Below are positions 41,860-51,426 of a stretch of 59,130 nt of DNA, one piece after another. Origin of the DNA: Bacteroidota bacterium. GTDB lineage: Bacteria; Bacteroidota; Bacteroidia; Flavobacteriales; Weeksellaceae. Each line of letters opens with the position of its first letter. The first letter of the stretch is position 1. The DNA lies in contig JAEWOS010000013.1 of assembly GCA_023460855.1 (NCBI GenBank), positions 1-59,130 of the forward strand, given 5' to 3'. Under the pieces are notes generated by a model. It was not told the DNA's origin. It did not search any database and saw only the letters and a program-made list of their open reading frames with translations. Position numbers and translations under genes: made by a program.

Positions 41860-42915
41860 ATGAAAAAGAATACCATCATAACCATTGTGGCCATTTTAGG
41901 AATTTTTGCAGCTATTTTCCTGATTTTGCAGAATAACAAGAAAAGCAACGAGGAAAAAGTAGCCATCGTTGCCGAAAAAAATACCGATGTTGCCGTAAGA
42001 ACGGAGGCAGTAAAGGCAGAGGATATCAGCGGCGAGTTTTCTGTAAATGGTACTTTTCTTCCGAACAGACAGGCGCAGATTTCTGCAGAAATGGGCGGTC
42101 AGCTCATCGCGCTTAACGTGAAGGAAGGAAGTTATGTACGCGCCGGACAAAGCATCGGACGTCTTGGAGGTGAAAAAGTAAATGTAAACGTTTCCAGCGC
42201 AAAAGCCAATCTTGATAATGCTGTAATGGCACTGAACCGTTACGAACAGGCGTACAAAACCGGTGGAGTTACGGCACTTCAGTTGGATCAGGCAAGGCTT
42301 CAGGTAAAAAATGCAAGAGCACAGATGCAATCCGCAAATCTTACTTCCGGCGACACCAATATCATTTCGAAAGTGAGCGGAATTGTAAATCAGAAGTTTG
42401 TTGAAGTGGGATCCGTGATCGGTGCAGGAACGCCGATTGTGGAAGTAGTGGATATTTCATCGGTAAAGCTGAAAGTGGATGTTGACCAGTCTTTGGTAAG
42501 CCAGCTTTCTGTTGGAAATACTGTAAAAGTGCAGCCTGATGTTATTGACGGAGCTGTAGACGGAAGAATAACGTTTATTGCGCCGTCAGCTTCGGGAGCT
42601 TTAAAATTCCCTGTGGAAATTACCATTCCAAATACTGCAAACCAGTTGAAAGCCGGAATGTACGGAACAGCCGTTTTTAACAGAACCGGAACGGAAAGCG
42701 TGCTTACGATTCCAAGAGAAGCATTTGTGGGATCGGTTAGCGACAACCAGGTTTTCGTGGTGCGCAACAATCAGGCAATTCTTACAAAAATACAGAGCGG
42801 AATCAACTACGGTGATAAAGTAGAAGTAATCAGCGGACTGAAAGCCGGCGATCAGGTGGTAACCAGCGGACAGATTAACCTTACGGACAAAACCAAAGTA
42901 AGAGTTCTGAAATAA
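41860..42915 (+). CDS. RND efflux periplasmic adaptor (membrane fusion protein)
   Basis: The 351-residue protein starts with an N-terminal membrane anchor (about 5-24). A biotinyl-lipoyl-like hairpin domain (GGQLIALNVKEGSYVRAGQSIGRLG, about 78-102) follows. Then come a short alpha-hairpin (NVSSAKANLDNAVMALNRYEQAYKTGG), a second lipoyl half (SKVSGIVNQKFVEVGSVIGAGTPIVEV) and beta-barrel domains. It should link the inner-membrane pump to the TolC-like channel. It is co-transcribed with both and begins 4 bases after tolC. Confidence 0.93.
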   Translation: MKKNTIITIVAILGIFAAIFLILQNNKKSNEEKVAIVAEKNTDVAVRTEAVKAEDISGEFSVNGTFLPNRQAQISAEMGGQLIALNVKEGSYVRAGQSIGRLGGEKVNVNVSSAKANLDNAVMALNRYEQAYKTGGVTALQLDQARLQVKNARAQMQSANLTSGDTNIISKVSGIVNQKFVEVGSVIGAGTPIVEVVDISSVKLKVDVDQSLVSQLSVGNTVKVQPDVIDGAVDGRITFIAPSASGALKFPVEITIPNTANQLKAGMYGTAVFNRTGTESVLTIPREAFVGSVSDNQVFVVRNNQAILTKIQSGINYGDKVEVISGLKAGDQVVTSGQINLTDKTKVRVLK

Positions 42916-42939
42916 GACAAAATCGATTAAAATAAAAGA

Positions 42940-45900
42940 ATGAAATTAGCAGAAGTATCGATTAAAAGGCCCAGTCTGGTGATTGTAATGCTTGCATTGC
43001 TCATCATTGGCGGACTTTTCAGTTATTCGCAGCTCAGCTACGAGCTGATTCCAAAATTTGAAGTAAAAATTGTAACCGTGGCAACCGTTTATCCGGGAGC
43101 ATCGCCTTCTGAGGTGGAAAATACGGTTTCCAGAAAAGTAGAAGATGCAGTTTCGTCTCTGGAAGGTGTCAAGAAGATAACAGCGCAGTCTTATGAAAGT
43201 TTATCGGTGGTAATCATTGAATTTCAGAGTGATGCCGACGTCGATTACGCTTTAAATGACGCCCAGCGAAAAATTAACGCCATACGGTCCGAACTTCCGG
43301 AAGATATTGACGAACCGTCGCTGTCGCAGTTCTCACTTTCGGATATGCCGATCATGTCCATGGGTATTACGGCAAATCTTACGGAAAATGAACTGTATGA
43401 TCTCATTGATCAGCGTCTTCAGCCGGAACTTTCAAGAATTCCGGGGGTTGCACAGGTAAATATTATCGGTGGACAGGAACGTGAAATCAGAATCAACCTG
43501 GATCAGGAAAAACTGGAAGGTTACGGTTTAACCATTCCGCAGGTTCAGCAGATAATTTCGATGTCGAATATGGATTTTCCTACGGGAAACCTGAAGACTA
43601 GAGAGAACAGTACCCTGATTCGTCTTGCAGGAAAAATAAATTCTGTGGAAGAACTCCGTAACCTGATGATTTCATCAAACGACGGACAGAATATCAGGCT
43701 TTCGGATGTGGCAGAAGTTCAGGACACGCAGAAACAGGTGGACAAAATTGCACGGATTGACCAGCAGAATACCATTATGCTGCAGGTGATTAAACAGACC
43801 GAAGCAAATGCCGTGGAAGTAAGTGAACTCGTTCAGGCGAAAATTGAAGATATTCACACACAGTACAAACCGCAGAATGTAGTAATTGACGTGGCAAACG
43901 ATACGTCTATTTTTACGCTTGAAGCAGCGAACGCCGTAATAAAAGACTTACTGATTGCTGTTGGGCTGGTAGCTTTTGTAATGCTGTTCTTCCTGCACAG
44001 TTTCCGAAATGCGTTAATTGTAATGGTCGCGATTCCAACTTCACTTATCGCTACGTTTATCGGACTGAATTTGCTGGATTACAGTTTGAACCTGTTGAGT
44101 TTACTCGGCCTTTCACTCGTGGTTGGTATTCTTGTCGATGACGCGATTGTTGTTATCGAGAATATTCACCGCCACATGGAAATGGGGAAAAACAAGGTTC
44201 GCGCAGCTTACGACGGTTCCAAGGAAATCGGATTTACAGTAACGGCGATTACGCTGGTAATTGTGGTGGTATTCCTTCCGATTGCACTGAGCACAGGTAT
44301 GGTTTCCAATATCATCAAGCAGTTCTGTGTTACGGTGGTTATCGCAACCTTGCTGTCACTTTTGGTTTCGTTTACGGTTGTTCCGTGGTTGTTCTCAAGA
44401 TACGGAAAGTTGGAGCTGATCAGCAATAAAACCTGGTTCGGGAAAATTATTGAAAAATTCGAACAGGGACTTACCTGGTTTACAAAGAAAATTGAAAGTA
44501 TCCTGAAATGGAGTCTTCACCATAAACTTAAGACTTTCGCAGTAACGTTCCTTCTTTTTGCAAGTTCAATTGCGCTGGTTGCCATGGGTTATATCGGATC
44601 CGATTTCTTCCCGGCAACAGACAAGGGTGAATTCCTTGTTCAGCTGGAACTGCCTAAAGATTCGTCGCTGGAGGAAACCAACTTCATGACGCAAAGAGCG
44701 GAAAAATTCCTTCAGAACAAACCCGAAGTAGTGCAGATGATTACTTCTGTTGGACAGGTAAGTGGTGGAATGGGTGCAATGCAGTCAACCGCGTACAAAT
44801 CGGAAATCAATATCGAGCTGGTCGACAAAAGCGAACGGGATGACGATACCAAAGTTTACGCAGCAAAACTGAAACGTGAACTCGAAAAAGAACTGGTTGG
44901 TGCGAAAGTAACCACGGTTCCGGTTGGATTTATGGGTGCAGAAATGGCACCGCTGCAAATGACGGTTACCGGTGCAACTTTTGAGGATGCGATGGCGTAT
45001 GCACAGCAGGCAGAAGCACAGTTGAGAACAATTGACGGTGCTTCAGAAATTAAGCTGAGTGTGGAGGAAGGAAATCCGGAAATTTCTGTAAGTGTGGACC
45101 GCGATAAAATGGCATCGCTCGGATTGAATGTGGCGACCGTTGGCCAGACCTTAAGAACTGCCTTCAGCGGAAATACCGACAATAAATTCCGTACAGGCAG
45201 CAATGAATATGATATCAATATTATCCTGGATGAAGCCAACAGAACCAGTATTGATGATGTGCGTAATATCAATTTTGTAAATCCGCAGGGACAACGGGTG
45301 CAGTTGGCGCAGTTTGCCGATATTAATTTCGGATCCGGACCTGCCTTGCTCGAAAGATATAACCGTTCACCATCTGTTACGGTTCAGGCTCAGGTTGTGG
45401 GTAAAACCACCGGTACCATTGCAGGAGAATGGGAGACGAAGATGGAAAATGTGAAAAAACCGGCCGGTGTAAACTGGGTTTGGGGCGGAAACATGGAAAA
45501 TCAGAGTGAAGGTTTCGGTACTTTGGCAGTTGCTTTGATGGCCGCGATTATGCTGGTTTACATGATTATGGTGGTACTCTACAATGACTTTATCAAGCCG
45601 TTTATCGTACTGTTCTCGATTCCGCTTTCATTTATCGGCGCACTTTGGGCACTGGCTTTAACCAACCAGAGTTTGAATATTTTCACCATTCTCGGTATCA
45701 TCATGTTAATTGGTCTCGTGGCGAAAAATGCGATTCTACTGGTAGATTTTGCAAACCACAGAATGGATCATGGTGAACCGATTGAAACTGCGCTTATTCA
45801 GGCGAACCACGCGCGTCTTCGCCCGATTCTGATGACGACGATCGCGATGGTTTTCGGTATGCTTCCGATTGCTTTGGCTTCCGGAGCTGCAGCTGAAATG

Positions 45901-46095
45901 AACAACGGTTTGGCAATTGTAATTATCGGAGGTTTGATATCCTCACTTTTCCTTACACTGATTATCGTACCCGTGGTTTATTACATCGTGGTAAAACTCG
46001 AAAACAGATTCGCAAAACACGAAAAAATAGATTACGAAGAACAAATGACGGCGGATTACGATCACATCGATCCGGAACATGAAATGGAGTTCTAA
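42940..46095 (+). CDS. RND efflux transporter permease (HAE1/AcrB-type)
   Basis: The 1051-residue inner-membrane pump has the twelve-TM RND layout with two large periplasmic loops. The first TM is near the N-terminus (SIKRPSLVIVMLALLIIGG). The fourth TM carries the proton-relay Asp pair in VGILVDDAIVVIENI (about 395-410). The second half repeats the fold, ending with GLVAKNAILLVDFANHR and RPILMTTIAMVFGMLP. The energy source is the proton gradient and the substrate is unknown. A multidrug (HAE1) type is more likely than a metal type, because no Met or His clusters are seen. It is 24 bases after the adaptor gene and is followed by a terminator. Confidence 0.94.
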   Translation: MKLAEVSIKRPSLVIVMLALLIIGGLFSYSQLSYELIPKFEVKIVTVATVYPGASPSEVENTVSRKVEDAVSSLEGVKKITAQSYESLSVVIIEFQSDADVDYALNDAQRKINAIRSELPEDIDEPSLSQFSLSDMPIMSMGITANLTENELYDLIDQRLQPELSRIPGVAQVNIIGGQEREIRINLDQEKLEGYGLTIPQVQQIISMSNMDFPTGNLKTRENSTLIRLAGKINSVEELRNLMISSNDGQNIRLSDVAEVQDTQKQVDKIARIDQQNTIMLQVIKQTEANAVEVSELVQAKIEDIHTQYKPQNVVIDVANDTSIFTLEAANAVIKDLLIAVGLVAFVMLFFLHSFRNALIVMVAIPTSLIATFIGLNLLDYSLNLLSLLGLSLVVGILVDDAIVVIENIHRHMEMGKNKVRAAYDGSKEIGFTVTAITLVIVVVFLPIALSTGMVSNIIKQFCVTVVIATLLSLLVSFTVVPWLFSRYGKLELISNKTWFGKIIEKFEQGLTWFTKKIESILKWSLHHKLKTFAVTFLLFASSIALVAMGYIGSDFFPATDKGEFLVQLELPKDSSLEETNFMTQRAEKFLQNKPEVVQMITSVGQVSGGMGAMQSTAYKSEINIELVDKSERDDDTKVYAAKLKRELEKELVGAKVTTVPVGFMGAEMAPLQMTVTGATFEDAMAYAQQAEAQLRTIDGASEIKLSVEEGNPEISVSVDRDKMASLGLNVATVGQTLRTAFSGNTDNKFRTGSNEYDINIILDEANRTSIDDVRNINFVNPQGQRVQLAQFADINFGSGPALLERYNRSPSVTVQAQVVGKTTGTIAGEWETKMENVKKPAGVNWVWGGNMENQSEGFGTLAVALMAAIMLVYMIMVVLYNDFIKPFIVLFSIPLSFIGALWALALTNQSLNIFTILGIIMLIGLVAKNAILLVDFANHRMDHGEPIETALIQANHARLRPILMTTIAMVFGMLPIALASGAAAEMNNGLAIVIIGGLISSLFLTLIIVPVVYYIVVKLENRFAKHEKIDYEEQMTADYDHIDPEHEMEF

Positions 46096-46112
46096 TTAAA
46101 CGTAATCAACGG

Positions 46113-46142
46113 AGCCTGATTCAATTGAATCAGGCTTTTTTA
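46113..46142 (+). terminator. Efflux operon terminator
   Basis: AGCCTGATTCAA and TTGAATCAGGCT are exact complements, followed by six T. Confidence 0.9.
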
Positions 46143-46192
46143 TAGAGTAGAAGTTAGATGTTAATAGAAAGAGGTACGGTTCAACTAAAAGT

Positions 46193-47047
46193 TTAGTGCA
46201 CTACTTTTTCGCCGCATCTTTTGCAGTAATTGGCGTCGTCATCAATGTCTTCATTATTGCAGCGCTGACAGATTTTTTCAAGATTCTGTCGCTTGTTGCG
46301 CATTTCCGCAGTTACAATTCCGGTAGGAACGGCGATGATGGAATAACCGGCAAGCATAAGCAGAATAGAAAAGAATTTTCCGATTGGCGTTGTCGGGGAA
46401 ACGTCTCCGTAACCTACGGTGGTTACAGTAACCACTGCCCAGTAAATACTTTGCGGAATACTTTCAAAACCTTCCTTGTGTCCTTCCACCATATACATCA
46501 GTGAACCTACTATCACATTGAAAATCATCAGGAACAACAGGAAAATGTAGATTTTTCGCGAACTGTTTTTCAGGGCTTTTACGATCAGGTAACCGTCATT
46601 CATGAAATCCAGCAGATTCAGGATCCTGAAAATCCGGAGCATCCTCAGCATTCGGATGATGAGGAAAAACTTCGTAACCGGGAAAAAGAGACTCAGGTAA
46701 AATGGTACAATCGCAAGCAGGTCGATAATTCCGAAAAAACTGAAAATATAATCCCTCTTATTGCGTATAGTTATTATTCTCAGAACATATTCCACAGTGA
46801 AAATCACCGAGATAATAATTTCCAGCACGATAAAAACCGTATGGTATTTCAGGTCGAATGACGGCACGCTTTCCATCATGACGATGAAGGTGCTCAGAAA
46901 TATAAGAACAAGCAGGCTTACATCAAATATTTTCCCAAGCGGAGTGTCGGCTCTGTAGATAATCCGGAAGAGCTGTCGTTTCCACTTTTTGCGCTCCGCA
47001 ACAAAGTTGTTTTCCTTCTCTATAGCGTGGTGACCGTCGGTACTCAT
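46193..47047 (-). CDS. Voltage-gated-type potassium channel with C-terminal zinc ribbon
   Basis: The 284-residue protein has six transmembrane segments. TM4 is Arg-rich like a voltage sensor (RMLRMLRIFRIL, about 133-144). The pore helix and selectivity filter read TVTTVGYGDVSP (about 207-218). After TM6 it ends with a CxxC...CxxC zinc ribbon (ICQRCNNEDIDDDANYCKRCGEK, about 258-281), a plausible cytoplasmic ligand or assembly module. The subunit should form a tetrameric K+ channel in the inner membrane. It has a TAAGTTTG box on the minus strand at 47074-47081 and diverges from the Nif3-like gene by 40 bases. Confidence 0.9.
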   Translation of the reverse strand: MSTDGHHAIEKENNFVAERKKWKRQLFRIIYRADTPLGKIFDVSLLVLIFLSTFIVMMESVPSFDLKYHTVFIVLEIIISVIFTVEYVLRIITIRNKRDYIFSFFGIIDLLAIVPFYLSLFFPVTKFFLIIRMLRMLRIFRILNLLDFMNDGYLIVKALKNSSRKIYIFLLFLMIFNVIVGSLMYMVEGHKEGFESIPQSIYWAVVTVTTVGYGDVSPTTPIGKFFSILLMLAGYSIIAVPTGIVTAEMRNKRQNLEKICQRCNNEDIDDDANYCKRCGEKVVH

Positions 47048-47073
47048 TATCTAAAATATTCCTACTTTAGATG

Positions 47074-47081
47074 CAAACTTA
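47074..47081 (-). promoter_or_regulatory. -7 box of the potassium channel gene
   Basis: On the minus strand TAAGTTTG fits TAnnTTTG and lies 26 bases before the channel's ATG, in the short divergent space shared with the Nif3-like gene. Confidence 0.58.
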
Positions 47082-47087
47082 GGAAAA

Positions 47088-48185
47088 ATGAAGTTAAAAG
47101 AAGCTGTTCAGGTTATCGAAAGTTCATTCCGTATGCCTTTGGCTGAAGATTTTGACAATGTAGGGCTGCTCTGCGGAAATCCGGAGCGTGAAGTTGCTGG
47201 AATTCTGATCTGTCATGATGCGCTGGAAGATGTCATCGCTGAAGCGATAGAAAAGGATTCAAATCTGATTGTGTGCTTCCATCCAATCATATTTTCAGGC
47301 CTTAAATCACTTACCGGTAAAAGCTATGTAGAAAGAACCGTACTGAAAGCGATCGAGAATAAAATCGCGATTTACGCTGTTCATACAGCTTTTGATAACG
47401 ATTATTTCGGTGTTAATTACCGCATTTGTGAAGAACTCAGTCTCGAAGATCAGCAGATTCTGATGCCGAAGAAAGATCAGCTTCAGCAACTGGTAGTGTA
47501 TGTTCCGAAAAATCATGCAGATGAGGTTCGTGAGGCAGTTTTCTCTGCGGGAGCCGGAAATATCGGCTTTTACGATGAATGCAGTTTTCAGGTTTCCGGC
47601 AATGGAAGTTTCCGGCCTTTGCCCGGATCGGATCCGTTTGAAGGGCAAGAGTGCGTGCGTGAAAAAACAGATGAAGAAATGCTTTATTTCATTTTTGAAA
47701 ACTACAAACAGCGCGGCATTATCGCGGCAATGAAAAACGCGCATCCGTACGAAGAAGTGGCGTACCAGATCTACAGTCTGCAAAACGAAAATCAGTATGC
47801 AGGATTAGGAAGATTCGGAGATTTTAAGCAGGAGATGGAAGAGCAGCAGTTTCTGGAACTGGTGAAAAAACGTTTTGATCTGAAGGTCATCCGTCATTCA
47901 GCAGACACCGGAAAAAAAATAAAAAGGGTAGGAGTTCTCGGCGGAAGTGGCGCATCGGGAATAAAAGCCGCGATTTCCAAAGGTTGTGACGCCTATCTAA
48001 CCGGCGATGTTAAGTATCACGAATTTTTTCAGGCAGAAGGAAAGATGCTGATCTGCGACATCGGTCATTTCGAATCGGAACAGTTTGTGGTTCAGCAAAT
48101 ATTTCAGATATTATCGGAAAAATTTCCTAAATTTGCAGTCTTAAAATCGGAGGTAAATACTAATCCCGTTAATTATTTTTTATAA
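47088..48185 (+). CDS. Nif3-like dinuclear metal centre protein
   Basis: The 365-residue protein belongs to the NIF3/YbgI family (GTP cyclohydrolase I type 2-like). Family motifs are LAEDFDNVGLLCGNPE, LIVCFHPIIFSGLKSLTG, IYAVHTAFDN and, at the C-terminus, GGSGASGIKAAISKGCDAYLTGDVKYHEFF and LICDIGHFESEQ. These His, Asp and Glu residues bind two metal ions in the toroidal hexamer. A middle domain (about 130-240) is the usual PII-like insertion, seen in the longer form. The biochemical role of the family is unsettled. It lies 3 bases before the next gene, a conserved pairing with the DUF164-type family below. Confidence 0.92.
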   Translation: MKLKEAVQVIESSFRMPLAEDFDNVGLLCGNPEREVAGILICHDALEDVIAEAIEKDSNLIVCFHPIIFSGLKSLTGKSYVERTVLKAIENKIAIYAVHTAFDNDYFGVNYRICEELSLEDQQILMPKKDQLQQLVVYVPKNHADEVREAVFSAGAGNIGFYDECSFQVSGNGSFRPLPGSDPFEGQECVREKTDEEMLYFIFENYKQRGIIAAMKNAHPYEEVAYQIYSLQNENQYAGLGRFGDFKQEMEEQQFLELVKKRFDLKVIRHSADTGKKIKRVGVLGGSGASGIKAAISKGCDAYLTGDVKYHEFFQAEGKMLICDIGHFESEQFVVQQIFQILSEKFPKFAVLKSEVNTNPVNYFL

Positions 48186-48188
48186 AAA

Positions 48189-48968
48189 ATGGCAAAGAAA
48201 AACGTAGAAATTTCTGTAGAGGAAAAGCTGAGAGCGCTGTATGATTTACAGATTATCGACTCCAGGCTGGACGATATCCGCAATACCAGAGGAGAGCTGC
48301 CTATTGAAGTGGAAGACCTGGAAATTGAAATTGAGGGATTGCAGAAAAGAGCTGAAAAATACGAGGCCGAAATAAAAGAGCAGAACGCTGAAATCAGTAC
48401 TAAAAATGAAGTGATTAATCACGCAAAAACACTGATCGACAAATACAAGACACAGCAGGATAACGTTCGCAACAACAAGGAATTTGAAGCACTTGGTAAA
48501 GAAATTGAGTTTCAGGAACTGGAAATTGAACTTTCTGAAAAAAGAATCCGTGAGTTCGATTCCAAAATTGCGATGAAAAATGAAACGCTTTCTGAGCTTA
48601 CATCCAAAATCGACGAATACCGCGAGCATCTGAAATTCAAAAAAGAAGAACTTGAAGGTCTGATCGCTGAAACGCAGAAAGAGGAAGAATATCTGCTGGA
48701 AAAATCAAAAGAATTTGCAGGAAAAATTGATGAAAGACTGCTGAAATCTTACCAGAGAATCAGAGAAAACTCAAATACCGGACTTGCAGTAGTTGGTCTT
48801 GAAAGAGGTGCTGCTAAAGGTTCTTTCTTCACCATTCCGCCGCAAAAGCAAATGGAAATTGCGCAGCGTAAGAAAATCATTATCGATGAGCACAGCGGAA
48901 AAATCCTGGTAGACGATGAATTGGTTCAGGAAGAAAACGAACGAATGAAAGAAGTGATTAAATTCTAA
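48189..48968 (+). CDS. DUF164/CT398-type coiled-coil protein lacking zinc-ribbon cysteines
   Basis: The 259-residue protein has a long antiparallel coiled coil (about 15-195, rich in Glu, Lys and Ile heptads). A C-terminal domain corresponds to the C4 zinc ribbon of this family. The ribbon context is recognisable (ERGAAKGSFFTIPPQKQMEIAQ and IIIDEHSGKILVDDE), but where relatives have C-x2-C the residues are Ala/Ser and Asp/Ser, so all four zinc ligands are missing. The family usually sits beside nif3 genes, as here with a 3-base gap. Its function is unknown, and a nucleic-acid or flagellar-export role has been proposed for distant relatives. Confidence 0.87.
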   Translation: MAKKNVEISVEEKLRALYDLQIIDSRLDDIRNTRGELPIEVEDLEIEIEGLQKRAEKYEAEIKEQNAEISTKNEVINHAKTLIDKYKTQQDNVRNNKEFEALGKEIEFQELEIELSEKRIREFDSKIAMKNETLSELTSKIDEYREHLKFKKEELEGLIAETQKEEEYLLEKSKEFAGKIDERLLKSYQRIRENSNTGLAVVGLERGAAKGSFFTIPPQKQMEIAQRKKIIIDEHSGKILVDDELVQEENERMKEVIKF

Positions 48969-48990
48969 TCCTGTCTTTCTAATAATAACA

Positions 48991-49023
48991 AATCCCGGTT
49001 GCATCTGCAGCCGGGATTTTTTT
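48991..49023 (+). terminator. Terminator after the Nif3/DUF164 operon
   Basis: AATCCCGG and CCGGGATT pair, with additional GC pairing inside the arms, followed by seven T. Confidence 0.88.
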
Positions 49024-49036
49024 GGCGTTGTTTTTC

Positions 49037-50710
49037 TTAATCTGTCTGATTTTTTAGTTTGCTGTTTTTCATTCCGTAGAAAAAGTAAATCAGCAGACCT
49101 GCAGCGAACCAAAGTCCGAACCAGAACCAGTTGTTATGCGTCATTCCTGTAAGAAGATACAGACAGGAACTCAGTCCTAAAAGCGGAATAAGATTGAGGT
49201 TTTTCACAAAGGCCAGAATCATCAGCACAACATTGATCAGGAGGAAGAAAAATACCGACATCCGGAATTCGCCTTCTTCAGGATGACTCCAGTCCAGCAG
49301 CGTATGGAAAAATGCCGGCTGCCAGTAGTAAAAGCCAAAAACTCCTGCCAGAAAAAGCAGCGGAAACGTAAATTTCGAACTGATGAAAGGCATGTGAAAA
49401 CGTCCCTTCACTTTTTCTTTCGGCGGCATCAGCAGAATTCCGCCATTCACCAGCACGAAAGCGAAAATGGTTCCGATACTCGTAAAATCGAGAATGAAAG
49501 ATTTATCGGTGAACAGAATCGGCAATCCCACAGCAATTCCCGTGATGATTGTTGCAAAACCGGGCGTCTTATATTTTTCACTGATGTGCGAAAATTTCTT
49601 CGGCAGCAAACCGTCGCGACTCATCGCATACCATATTCTCGGTTGTCCCATCTGAAAAACCAAGAGCACAGAAGTAATTGCAATAATCGCCGTTACGGCA
49701 ACGGTAAATTCCATCCAGGGCAGGTTTCCGTTTTCCGGAGCAAAAATAAATGCGAGCGGATCGCCGATTCCGTCAAATTTCCGGTAATCGACCATTCCCG
49801 TAAGAACAAGCGTCAGGCAGATATAAATCGTGGTACTCAGAACCAGCGCGATAATCATTCCGCGCGGCAGATTTCTTTGTGGATTTTTGGTTTCTTCGGA
49901 AAGTACACTCAGCGCATCAAAACCAATGTAGGCAAAGAACACTCCGGATACGGCAGCCATCACTCCCGAAAATCCGTTCGGCATAAATCCTTCCACTCCT
50001 TCATTGTTCACCGGCGTCCAGTTGTCTGCATTGATGTAGAAAACACCGATTCCGATAATCAGAAAAATAACAGCAAGCTTCAGAATGACAAGCAGATTAT
50101 TGAAATTTTTGCTTTCCTTGATTCCGATATAAACGAGTGCCGTAATCATCGCGTTGATCAGCAGTGCAGGAATATCGATGATGAATTTCAGATTTCCGAG
50201 CAGTGGAGCAGAATTCCAGGCGTTGATCAGTTCTTTATTGGTGGAGCCGGACTCAAATGCTTTTTTGGCTTCAGGATAGCTGGTCGACAGAAAATCAGGG
50301 AAATGAATGCCGAGCCGTTCCAGGAAACTCGTGAAATAGTCGCTCCACGAAAAAGCCACGTAAATATTTCCGAATGAGTATTCCATAATCAGCGCCCAGC
50401 CAATAACCCATGCCATCAGTTCGCCAAAACTCGCGTATGCATACGTGTAGGCTGAACCTGCATTCGGAATCCGGCTGGCAAATTCTGCATACGACATCGC
50501 GGTAAACGCGCAGGCAAGTCCGCAAATGATATACAGCGAAATTACGCCGGGACCGCCGCGAAAAATCGCTTCTCCGAGGCTGGAAAAACTTCCGGCGCCG
50601 ATAATGGCGGCAAGCCCGAAAAAAACGATATCCCACATTCCGAGAACGCGGTGCAGGTTGGTTGAGTGATCTTCAGCATTGTATTTTTTCCGTCGGAAAA
50701 GTTGGTTCAT
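49037..50710 (-). CDS. APC-family amino acid permease
   Basis: The 557-residue inner-membrane transporter has about 12-14 hydrophobic segments. It carries the APC superfamily start, GMWDIVFFGLAAIIGAGSF (TM1 with the unwound GAG), and SYAEFASRIPNAGSAYTYAYASFGELMAWVIGWALIMEY, typical of cationic amino acid transporters (CAT type). Other family parts are GFDALSVLSEETKNPQRNLPRGMI and ISRDG-like loop sequences (AMSRDGLLPKKFS). The substrate is probably an amino acid; Arg or Lys is suggested by the CAT-like pattern but not proved. It ends close to the terminator of the converging DUF164 gene. Upstream lies a long composite repeat region. Confidence 0.92.
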   Translation of the reverse strand: MNQLFRRKKYNAEDHSTNLHRVLGMWDIVFFGLAAIIGAGSFSSLGEAIFRGGPGVISLYIICGLACAFTAMSYAEFASRIPNAGSAYTYAYASFGELMAWVIGWALIMEYSFGNIYVAFSWSDYFTSFLERLGIHFPDFLSTSYPEAKKAFESGSTNKELINAWNSAPLLGNLKFIIDIPALLINAMITALVYIGIKESKNFNNLLVILKLAVIFLIIGIGVFYINADNWTPVNNEGVEGFMPNGFSGVMAAVSGVFFAYIGFDALSVLSEETKNPQRNLPRGMIIALVLSTTIYICLTLVLTGMVDYRKFDGIGDPLAFIFAPENGNLPWMEFTVAVTAIIAITSVLLVFQMGQPRIWYAMSRDGLLPKKFSHISEKYKTPGFATIITGIAVGLPILFTDKSFILDFTSIGTIFAFVLVNGGILLMPPKEKVKGRFHMPFISSKFTFPLLFLAGVFGFYYWQPAFFHTLLDWSHPEEGEFRMSVFFFLLINVVLMILAFVKNLNLIPLLGLSSCLYLLTGMTHNNWFWFGLWFAAGLLIYFFYGMKNSKLKNQTD

Positions 50711-50763
50711 CAGTTTTCTATTTAAAACAAATGTAATGAAACGCTGGAAAAGTGCGAAGTGGC

Positions 50764-51426
50764 GGGTTCAAAGTTGCGGGTTCAGAGTTCAGAGTTCAAA
50801 GTTTAAAGTCTAAAGTTCAAGGTTCAAGGTTCAAGGTTCAAAGTTCGTCACTTCGAGTAGGAATTAGAAGAATTCCATATCGAGAAGTGCTTCAAGATTC
50901 CAGGTTCAAAGTTTAAAGTTCCAGGTTCAAAGTTCCGTATCGAGAAGTCATTCAGGATTCCAGGTTCCAAGTTTAATGTTCAAGGTTCAGAGTTCAGAGA
51001 TGAAAGTTCCTGCCTAAATTTCAAATTTCAAATCTCGAATCTCAAATTTCAAATCTCGAATTCTCATCGTTCTCGATACTCTTCGCTACTCGAACTGACG
51101 GAGTCAATACAGTTCAAGGTTTACAGTTCAATGTTCAGGGTTCGTCACTTCGAGTAGGAATTCGCAGAATTCCGTATCGAGAAGTGCTTCAGGAAATCCG
51201 GTTCCAAGTTTAATGTTCAAGGTTAATAGTGTAATGTCTCCAATCTTCAAATCTCGAATCTCAAATCTCAAATCTCAAATCTCGAATCCTCATCGTTCTC
51301 GATACGCTTCGCTACTCGAACTGACGGAGGCAATACAGTTAAAGGTCTACAGTTCAAAGTTCAAAGTTCAGAGTTCGGAGTCAAAAGTTCTGCGTAATCT
51401 AAAATTTCAAATTTCAAATTTCAAAT
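50764..51426. repeat. Composite repeat region, second copy
   Basis: The stretch between the permease and TPR genes has no credible gene. It consists of GTTCAAA/G heptamer tracts (for example 50764-50845) and AATCTCA/AATTTCG-type tracts (for example 51014-51062 and 51240-51290). The palindromic element occurs in one orientation at 50846-50890 and 51143-51190, partly at 50931-50953, and inverted at 51068-51100 and 51295-51327. The order of modules matches that at 9124-9536, and both regions begin with TTGCGGGTTC-like sequence. Confidence 0.82.

Noticed and set aside
49283..50377. Long plus-strand open frame of 364 codons
   Set aside because: It is the antisense shadow of the amino acid permease gene, and its translation is low-complexity and rich in His, Arg and Asn with no domain.
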